NCBI GenBank assembly: GCA_002118135.1
Contig: BDIU01000463.1
Coordinates: 42,751-106,750 of the forward strand
Direction: 5' to 3'
DNA: 64,000 nucleotides
Source: Trebouxia sp. TZW2008
Taxonomy: Eukaryota; Chlorophyta; Trebouxiophyceae; Trebouxiales; Trebouxiaceae
This document shows, piece by piece, positions 36,151 through 46,800 of this stretch. Positions within the stretch are counted from its first letter, which is position 1, and each line of letters starts with the position of its first letter. The notes beneath the pieces are model-generated. The model was not told the DNA's origin, searched no databases, and saw only the letters and a program-made list of their open reading frames with translations. A program made the position numbers and the translations under genes.

Positions 36151-37893
36151 GAAAGGGATCTCGTCATTGCTCAGTGCACATTGCCTGAGCCAGGCATCAT
36201 AACATGGCTTATGACAGCTGCTGAATGTGATGTGTGGCGATCACCTTTACACTGTCATTCTGGGTTATTCTGTTCATAGTGGGCCCACAAGGGGTCCAAC
36301 GTGGAGTTTCAGTTGTGTCTACAAGCATGCGTCTATTCAGGCTATTTTATCAGCCTCATCTGAGGATGAGATCAGCTCAGAACTGTGTCTTTCAGTCGTT
36401 CAGCGATCAGCAATAGGAATCCATCAGGACATGGGGATCTATGTCCCAACTTATGTTGCTGGCTGCTATCTCAGATGTGTATTCAGTTTTGCTCAGCCTG
36501 GCTTCCTTCATTTGCTAGCTTTTTTGGTTCATTTCATCAAGATGTGGTGACTGGTCATTGCAAACTTGTCATTTGGTGTAGCTTGTACATCAAAAATGGT
36601 TTTCAGCTGTAGACAATTGTATAAACGGTGAACACAAGTGGCAGCCATTTGCGTATTCAAGCCTGGTGTGTCTGTCAAATTGCCATGTCTCGAGAGATTG
36701 CCGTTGACAAGACGATGAGAATTGTTGACGATTCAATTGGTGAGAAAATATAGTGTAAAAATGTGATGAGATTTGGCATGATTGCACTTGCAAGTGCAGT
36801 TTGCATGATAATGACTCCAAATTCTTGGACAGGCAAATTTTCAACAAGGCATTTTGCAATACATGAAAAAACATGTCTTGCCAGGGATTGCAGAAAAAGC
36901 GCTGGCAAATCAAGGAGGGTCGACAGCACTATCGAACAATACGCATGTGTCCAGATTTGCAACAGCTCAATGCACCATGCAAGATAGCATCATGTCAAAC
37001 ATACTATATATGTCACAGGCTGCTATGTCATACGCAGCTGGATGTTGTACCTGGCTACAACATACATTGTTGAAGCCAGAGTCGCAATAAGATCTATGTG
37101 CGATTGCCTGACAGCAAAGCATGCACTGCACAAAACTGCATCGCTGGCCGCTTGATCAGTCCAGCGGATCAAGTCTGTGTGAACACATCTCTGCCAACAC
37201 TGCTTACATGCACCAATCACTGCCGTTTGCTCTTGTTGGTGATCTGGAAGCAGACTCTCCAAACTACACTGGCCAGCAAGCTTTGGAAACACGCCAAGAT
37301 CACATACTGTAGTGACACAGTCACTGCCGCTTGTGCACATCAAGCCACACACCACCCTGCAGGCCAGCAGTTGTAATCATGGACAAGATGACCCTGCCAG
37401 CAAAGGTTCAGCAACGCATCTCAAAGCTTCTTTTGTACGATCTTTTATCGCGGCACATGAAACTGCTTGCTGAGATCAGACAGTAGCTGTGTCTCTGCAA
37501 GCCCATATACATGGCTCCACAGCAAAACAAAGTGTATGCTGCATGTTCTCAAATCGCATGCATGCAACCCAAATGTTGACAGTCCAGCCATGCAGCAAGC
37601 CCTGATCAGATCACAATGTAAACCGTGTACCTAGCTGATCATCTAAAAGCAGACTGCTAACCTGCACTGACAAGCAAGCTCTGCGAAAACCCCCAGGTCA
37701 GATAATGCAGATTATGCATTCCTTCGTGCGGGCACAGGGATTGATCAATCAATCAGTGCCATACAAACAGGCAGGCATTTGTGCAATACCTCAATTGCTG
37801 GTGTTGTGATGCAGCTGAAATGACAACTATTTGCACAGAACTACGACCATTTGCACAGAACTACCATCAGTTGCACAAAACAGCACCATTTGC
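36151..37893. other. Convergent intergenic region with a degenerate repeat
   Basis: This is 3' space of the bZIP gene (+) and the P450 gene (-). Part of it is duplicated: about 37240-37310 (GAAGCAGACTCTCC...CAGCAAGCTTTG) resembles about 37635-37705 (AAAGCAGACTGCTAACC...CAAGCAAGCTCTG). No gene recognised. Confidence 0.4.
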
Positions 37894-40800
37894 TCAGACG
37901 AGGCGCACCTTTGGCATGAGAGTGATCAAAGACTCATACTCAAGCGGCTTGCCAGCATGTCTCTGTTCATTGAGGGAGAATGTGAAGCGCTGGTACAGCC
38001 TCACCAAAGCCAGCACCCCTTCCATGGTTGCAAACCTGCGAGATAAAAGTGAAGCGCCAGCCAGTGCTAAGTGCCTCAAGTTGTTGACGCAGGTCACGTC
38101 CATTCCAACTGATGTAAACATGGAGTGGCAAAAATGACATCATGAGCATCAATTTGCTGTCGAATAGATGAAGTTCCTAGTGAATGGGTTCACGTTTCTG
38201 TTCCCAGGTCTGTTGCGCATGTTCTGGCTGGCACACTGCACACATGCAATCAACCCAGCGCCACTGCCTGTGCTCAAATTAAACGAGTCAAACATGTGTT
38301 ACACAAAACAGAGAATTGCAAGCATCACGCTGTGCACGCTGCTGGCAATCCTGTGTGCAGTGTAACACATGTTTGGCCTGTTGGTGAACTTGAGCACAGG
38401 CAGGGGCATTGGCTGATCGCATGACTGCTTCTGTACGTACCCTGCCGAACCCACATTTATAATGAATGAATGAATGTGTCCAGTGTGCCAGCCAACAACG
38501 TGCACAGCGCATCACCAAGCTATGAGCTTCAACTTTAGGCGTGGGGCAAGGCAGACAAATGCAGTGAGCATCGCTGTCTCCCGCAGCAGCATTGGGTCTC
38601 AAACAAGGTGGCAATGAGTCATGATGCAGCAGTCAGGGAAGATGTCAGTACCAGAAGATGAGATTGAGCTCATGAGCATGATCACACAATCACGATAGAC
38701 TTCACGCTCTAGCACTTGTGTCTGCGAATTGTTGGCCAAAATCCTGACAGTAAAGACATTTGATGCTTGACTGTTGCAAAACAGACAAGCCATATCAGCT
38801 GACGCACCTATAGCCTATACATTTGCGGGGGCCAGCTCCAAAGGGCAAATAAGCATACGGATGATGACTCAGCTTGCCACTGCCGTCGTCAAGGAACCTG
38901 TCAGGAATGAACTCCTGCAAGCAATGGTTTGCAGCCCTATCAAAATGTTGTTGACAAAGAATCAAGCTTTAACCACTGTTTTTATACCGCCGATGATATA
39001 CTGGAGAAAGGGAAGGATAGCGTCAAGAGCATGAGTGCAAGCAGTACAAATGCAGAGATGGGGGCCAGGCTCAACATAGGGCCAGACATGCTGAAGCAGC
39101 CCTTCATGGAACATTGATGATCCATTTATAACAGGGCAGCACATAGGCTAGTGAAACTAGCTTAGTGTCATCAACTGGTTACATGTCGTTTTGTGACAGA
39201 AACTCTCACACTGTTACTAGCCCAAATGGATGTGCAGAAGCAAGCGCCGTGTGGATGACGGTTGACTGATGAAGCTGTGTTCACGCACATGCTGACAAGA
39301 ATTGCTGATGCTATGCAGCCTGCAATAACTGAAACCTTACAGCAAGAAAGCCTGCACACACTTGGCAGCATGCGTTCTGACAACCTTTAACAGTCACAAG
39401 CCTGCCTAGTTTGAGTCCATGCAGGCAGCATACTTATCTGCACTCTGTCAGCACACATGGTCAAAAGACCTGGCACAAGACATGGTGAAAGAAATAACAG
39501 AATGTGTTTTGTCCTGCACCATAAAGAGGCAGTACAGCAAGTCTTGTTTGTGAGGACACTCAATGTCAGGACATTTGGATGTCAGGACACCGTAGTGGTG
39601 ACCAATTACTGCAACTTGACTGCAGTGGCACCTCTGAGTAGGGAGAATTTCCTTGGGGACCAAAACAGTCGTTACAAAGAGGGAAGTCACTGTCATTGCT
39701 CCTTGCAGTGGTTGCCAATTGCAAGAAATTACTCTTGGCAAGAAAGAGCAAAAGAAAAAAGAAAAGTCTACGACATTAGGCATCATAGCGGGAGCCTCTG
39801 TCTAAAGAGGCAGCCCAGGATTGCTGCTTTCAAAGCAACAACCCGCAGAGCTCTTGGCAATGATCATCCAGTGTGGAGATACCTTGGCTTGAGGGAAGTT
39901 GAGATCATCCAAATGCAAGCTTCGTACATTGATCCAGATCCTGGCCCCTGCAGGAATGTGGTGCTGCCCCAATGTGACGTCCTCTTTAGCTTCCCTGTTC
40001 TGCATGCAACAATAGTAGTGAACATATTTGGACCTAGAGTCAATCGGTATTGTGTTGTTTAATTCCTGTTCGACTTCTGATCCCATTGCTAACATACACA
40101 CTTCTGATGCCTGCATGTTATCATGCCCTAGCAAGATTTGCCTTTCAGGTTTGCTGCTCTGCGTCAAACATGTTGTGGTCCAATTCTCAATGACATGCAT
40201 CGCAGCCTCATGCACTGAATGGAAAACACTTGATGACAGCTTGCTCTCCAATTTGGTTTTCTCAGAGCCTGCTGAAGCTGGCACATCATTCAGTCTCAAG
40301 CAACCAGTACCAGAAGCAGATTGCGTCAGACATATGAGACCTCAGACGCACCAGAATTCAGGCGTAGGCAAGGCTCACAAGTTCAACTCAAGCTATGTCT
40401 TGCACAACTGTGCACTATGCTGATGCTTGAGCCATACAATCACTTGTCAAACAGTGGCCTACAGCATTCACAGCTTGATCAATACAATGAGGCTCATCAT
40501 AGCAATGAGGCGGGTCACAGCATCTTACAATTCATTACTGGCTTACATCGGTCACATGTTGGTAGCACTCACCAGTGCAATGAGGGGAGTGACCGGTGGA
40601 TGGAGCCTCATCCCCTCCTTGAACACAGCATCAACAAAGGGAAAGTGCGCCAAATCTGCAAAAGTTGGCTCCCTTTCCTGCCCAAAGCAGTCAACCTCTT
40701 CAGCTACTCTCTGTTGTACTGTGGGGTTTTTGGCCAACTCGTACAGGGCATATGTCAGAGCCATGGAAGTTGTCTCATAGCCTGCAACCACAGAAAAAGC

Positions 40801-43800
40801 AACCTGCCTTCATGAGGCATCGACTGTGAAGCTGAACATCATCTCACAGAAAAGATGTGTGAAAGACAGCTGACCTTTTGAGATCAAGTTGAAGGCATCG
40901 ACGTTGGGCCAATTCATCTCGTGGCAACATAGAACATGTGGACAAAACTTGACCTAGCAGGATCAAGGTGAATGCATGAAATATCGCTTCAAATCAGTGT
41001 GTGGCAGGATACAAGCATGTGAAAGAATGTTGACCATCTAAATTTGATTTGTGGGCAATGAAATCAATCCAAATGCTTTTGTGGCAAGATAGAACACAAA
41101 GTGTACGAAAGAGAGCTGACCTGCTAGGATGAAGGTGAAGGATTGTGCGCAAATCTGTGAGTCTGTGAGCGGCTCTCCTGTATCCTTGTGCTTGGCTGCT
41201 ACCAAGTTGTGCAGCAAAGTTTGATCCTCGGGCACTTGACGTTCATACTCTCTTCTGCCTGCAAATATGCACTTCAGATGATCAGCTGCAGCAATTCATT
41301 CATATAGGCCTGCACGTAATTTTGATGAGCAGGGGTACAACAAAGCTGACATACCTTCGTCACAGGCTTGCACGTAAGTCTGATGTGCAGGGGAGCTGAA
41401 CCAGCCATTGACTAAGCCCTCACTACTGACATGTCCAGCGTAGTCCAAAACCAAATGTATTGCAGGCAAAGTGTTAGATGCTGCAAACGCCTGACATACC
41501 TTTGTCATAGGCTTGCACATAGGTTTGAGGTGCAGGGGAGGTGAACCAGCCATTGGCTAAGCCCTTACTACTGACATGATCAGCATAGTCCTCAACAAAT
41601 GTATTGCAGGCCAAGTGTGATGCTGCAGACTTGACACACCTTCGTCATAGGCTTGCGCATAAATTTGATGTGCAGGGGTGCTGAATTAGCCATTGGTTCA
41701 GTCATTGCTGCTGATGCTTTCAGCTTAGCCCTAGACCAATCTATTGTAGGCAGAGTGTAAAGACTGATCGATTGCAGGTAAGGCATAGAGATGCTGCAAA
41801 GCTAACATGCCTTGATGGTGCGTCTGGCTATAGGTCTGATATGCAGGGCTATAACAACACTGTGGGCTCTGAAAAGCTGACAAACCGTCGTCATAGGCCT
41901 GTACATAGGTTTGGTGCGCGGAAGAGCTGTACCAGCCATTGGCTGAGCCCTGACCACTGACACGTTCAGCTTAGTCCTACACAAATGTATTGCAGGTAAA
42001 GTGTGATGCGGCAAGTTTGACAAACCTTCGTCATAGGCTTGCACATAAGTTTGGTGCGCAGGGGTGCTGAACCAGCCATTGGCTAAGCCCTTACTACTGC
42101 CATGTTCACCCTAGTCTAGACCCAATATCAGGCAGCATCCGGAGGCTGCAAAACTAACATACCTTCATCATAGGTATGTACATGGGTTTAATGCGCAAAG
42201 GTGCTAAATCAGCTAGAGTCCTGCACCAGTCTATGCTAGACAGGCAAAATCTAGATGCTGCAAAGGGACATACTGTCATTGTAGGCCTGCACATAGGTTT
42301 GGTGCGCAGAAAAGCTGGACCAGGCCTTGGGCAAGCCGTCGCTGTTAATGCCTTCAGCATAGTCCTCAACAAATGTATTGCAGGTGAAGTGTGATGCTAC
42401 AGACTTGACACACCTTCGTCACTGGCCTGCACATAGGTTTGATGTGCAGGGGTGCTGAACCAGCCGTTGGCGAAGCCCTGATGCTGATGCTTTCAGCTTA
42501 GCCCTAAACCAATCTATTGTAGGCAGAGTGTTAAGTCTGATCCATTGCAGGTAAGGCGTAGAGATGCTGCAAAGCTGACATGCCTTCATGGTGCGTCTGC
42601 CTATAGGTCTGATGTGCGGGGGTGTGACAACACTGTGGGCTCTGAAAAGCTGACATACCTTCGTCATAGGCCTGTACATAAGTTTGATGCGCAGGGGTGC
42701 TGAGCCAGCCGTTGGTCAAGCCCTTGAAGCTGATGCCTTAATCCTAGTCTTAAGCCCATCTATTGCAGGCAACACTCAGCTGCTACAAATCTGACACACC
42801 TTCATCATAGGCTGTACATAGGTTTGGTGCGCAGGGGTGCTGAACCAGTCGTTGTTCAGGCCCTTGCTGCTGACGCCTTCATCTTAGCCCTAAACCAATC
42901 TATTGTAGGCAGAGAATTAAGACTGATCAGTTGCAGGTAAGGCGTAGAGATGCTGCAAAGCTGACATGCCTTCATGGTGCGTCTGGCTATAGGTCTGATG
43001 TGCGGGGGTGTTACAACACTGTGGGCTCTGGAAAGCTGACATACCGTCGTCATAGGCCTGTGCATAGGTTTGGTGCGCGGAAGAGCTGTACCAGCCATTG
43101 GCTGAGCCCTGACCACTGACACTTTCAGCTTAGTCCTACACAAATGTATTGCAGGTAAAGCGTGATGCGGCAAGTTTGACGAACCTTCGTTATAGGCTTG
43201 CACATAAGTTTGGTGCGCAGGGGTGCTGAACCAGCCATTGGTCAAGCCCTTGCTGCTGACGCCTTCATCTTTAGGCTGTGGTGACAGCTCAGCAATTGAG
43301 TTGGCGTCTTGTCTGCTTTGCCTGGCATTCTTCAACAGTGCCTGCAAGCATATGCCTCTTTGCATTGACCATGGTAACTTGTCAGATGCAAAAGCTGTCT
43401 GGTCTGCTTTGCCTGGCAGTCTTTGATTGCGCCTGCAAGCACAAGCAAAGCTTGACAGCGTTGACACTTCAGTCACTAAGCCGCCGTCATGTCTGCTTTG
43501 CTAAACATCCTTCAGCAATGCCTGCAAGCATAAGCTAAGTTTCATTGTGTTGACAGCCCAGCAACGGAAGTGCTGTCATATCTGCTCTCTACCCGGCATT
43601 TTTTCAACAATGCCTGCGTCCATTGCAGTAAGAGTGAAATTATGGCACCAACAGCAAAGGTGCAACAGGAGCTTGCCACTGACACCTTCATGCTCAGGTC
43701 GTGGGGACAGCTCAGCAATTAAGCTGTTAAATTGTCTGCTTTGCCTTGCAATCTTTAGCAATGCCTGCAAACGCAAGCACAAGCGAATATAGTGACCTGC

Positions 43801-46800
43801 ACCAAGTTGATCAAAGACACAACAGCATTCAATCAAAGCTCAGAGACACAGCTGATATATGACATTCAACTGCAGTGACGTGTGACAAGCAGTAATGCAA
43901 TGGCATAGTATGACATGACATGCGATAACACGATCATGTCCCAAAACACAGCACTGGCAACAGGTGATTGCTGTCCAGATCCACCTTTGATGCAACCTGG
44001 ACCAAAGTGTTGCAAATGTTCAGCAGCATGCAAGCGGAGCTCAGAGACACAATATGACCAACACTGACCTCTGAAACTCCCTCGAAGAAGCCTCATGCTG
44101 CTGGTACTTACACACACTCACAGCTCAGGATCATGACATGACACCCTTGAACCATGGCATTGACATGACGCAGAAAACATGCGCAGGAGTACATCACTGA
44201 CAGCGTGTCACAGCTGTTGCAGCTCACCTCTGAAGCTCCCTTGAAGAAGCCTCGAGCACCGACAATGACCAGCACTCTGGGAATGCGGCTGAATGCCAGG
44301 AGCCAGGACATCACTGAGCTGCAAGACGGCAACGGAGTTCAGTTGCACAGCTGCCAAAAGTATACTGAAGCACGTCATGGTGAATCTTAGACCCAGGGCA
44401 AGACCAAACTGCAGCATGTCGGTGTGTTTCAATCTGCTGTTGTCCGCAGGTTCTGCCTGCTGTTGTCACAAGTTTCTGCATTGGTTGCATGACACTGCCA
44501 GACACCAGGACGTTGTTGAACTGCGGGTTGCCGGTCTGTATCAGTCTGCCGCTGTTGTATCAGTCTGCCGCTGTTGCATCAGTTCAACGTGACTGCAAAG
44601 CCACTGCAAGACAGTACATCAGCCACAAGACGTGTGTGAGAAAACATGGCAGTTGTTCCTGGTGTGGAGGTCAACGCAGTTGTGAAAAGGCAGGGAGAGC
44701 AGTTTGCATCAACGAACGCTCACATCAGAAATATTCTATTTTGGCGGAGGAAGGAAGAGCAGTTTGCATTGGGGACAGCTCTCATGAGGAAGCAGACAAG
44801 ACAATGTGTCCCTTGCAAAGCGCTCACATGAGGAAGGGAGAGCAGACAAGGGACTGCATGCCTGATGAAGAGGAACGGCAAGCAGACACAATACCACATG
44901 CTTTGTTTTTGTGAGGAAGAAGGCAAAGAGAAGCTCACATTAGAAATGGAGTGCAGACAAGGATGATGCGGACCAGGCCAAATGCTCATGTAAAAGGAGA
45001 ACGACTTTGCTTTGGCTGAATCTCTTTGACTATGGAAGGGTTGTGGAGAGCTCACATGAGGAAGGGGAAGCAGACAAGGATGATGCGGACTAGGCCAAAG
45101 GAAGCGCCGGAGGGCGGGCGGAACACATTCAGAGAGTGCTGCACCAGCTTACTGCTGGAATCCTCCTGCGCTCTGAAATCAACTCTGCATGCCATGGCAG
45201 TGTCAGAGCAGTATTGATGACTTCAAGAACAGCAATGACAATGAAACAGCTGCTGCTGCTGCTAATGATGATGATGACCCTGATGATGATGATGACTCAT
45301 GCTTAAGGTAACATATCAGGCAACCAAGTTATTGTTGGGTTTTTTTAATCGTTTTGGAGTTGAGTCATTTGCGCTTTGATGCTCACTAGTGAGGAATCAT
45401 AATTTGGGTGCATGCAGAAGCCGTGAGCTTCCTTCAAAAAAAGATGTCATTGCTCAAAAGCCGAGCTGCCCAAAACATCCATGGTCATGCTTGCCAGCAC
45501 TAAATAGCTCTGAATTGTCCCTTCAGACTGTGCAGCTGTCAGTTTGTCCAAAAGGCTGTCAAGCTTTTGTGACCTTGCTAGGCGTGAGCTTGTTGAATGT
45601 GTACACAAGTAGTGAGATGCCTTCAACAGAGAGTTTGCTTACCCAAAAGCAGAGCCGCCTATGACATCCATGGTCATGCTTGCCAGCACGAGGTTGATCT
45701 GAACAGGCCCTTGAGACTGTGCAGCTGTCAGTTTGTCCACCAGGCTTGTCATTGATTTGTTGACAATGGGAACATAGGTCTGCAGCTTGTCTGAGTGGAA
45801 GACAGGCTCACATGCAGCCCTTATGCCAGCCCAATACTTGCCCCTGTATACCACCAACAGCCTTGTCATAAAAGCATGCTCAGTTTGTGATGATGATGCA
45901 CATGCTGCTCTGAAACCAGCCCAGTATTTGCCCCTACAGAGGATGACTCAGCCTCAACGATTTGCCACCCCAAGTTGTTGCTTTGTTGACAAAGGGAATG
46001 TAGGTTTGCAGCTTGTCCGAGTGAAAAACAGGCTCACATGCAGCTCTTGTTAGAGCCCAATACTTGCCCCTGTATACAACCAAAAGCCTTGTCATCTACA
46101 ACATACTTGTATGCTCTATCTACAGCTCTGCACATGCTGGCATCCAAAATGCCTGGATGGGCCACCTACTTTTCAGTCTTGCGTGGCATGTGCCTGACAG
46201 TGACCGCTTGACATGCCTATGACATTCGTGTATACAAGCAGAATGGCAAGACATGCTCGGCATGCTTGTGCTTTCAAGGACGCTCTGAGAATGCTCAAAT
46301 GGCAAAACACATCCATTGCAAAGACACTCAGAACAAGCCTGCCTGGCGAGGTAGGACTTGGGCCACACACACCTAGCACATATGCTGGGAGGTGTAATGA
46401 TTGTTATGTCCATGCCTCTTCTGCTGCATGCTGGCAGGCTCAACTTGCATTGTCTAGATGGAGGGGCTCAAGCCAATCAATCATTCAGCTCTTGGCAGCG
46501 CTGTCGGAGACTGAGTGGTGACTGCTTACTTGCTTACGGACTTAGCGTGCTTTTTGCTCATGACTCATTCATGACATGACGCTTAGCTTAGATGTCCCCT
46601 TTCATACCTTGCAACGACACTAATGCAATGACGTAGTTTTGTCTGACTTTCAAAAGCTGAATATCAGATATCCTTGCAAGCCTGCCTGGCGAGATAGGAC
46701 TTCGGCCACACACCTAGCACATGCGCTGGAACGTTTGGTAACTACTTCTGATCATTACCTTGCAGCCAGCATGCCCTGCCCGCGATCATCTCCCTCATTG

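Noticed and set aside
43223..43792. + strand ORFs with repeated [18 protein letters not shown] units
   Set aside because: Antisense of the P450 exon 8 start copies.
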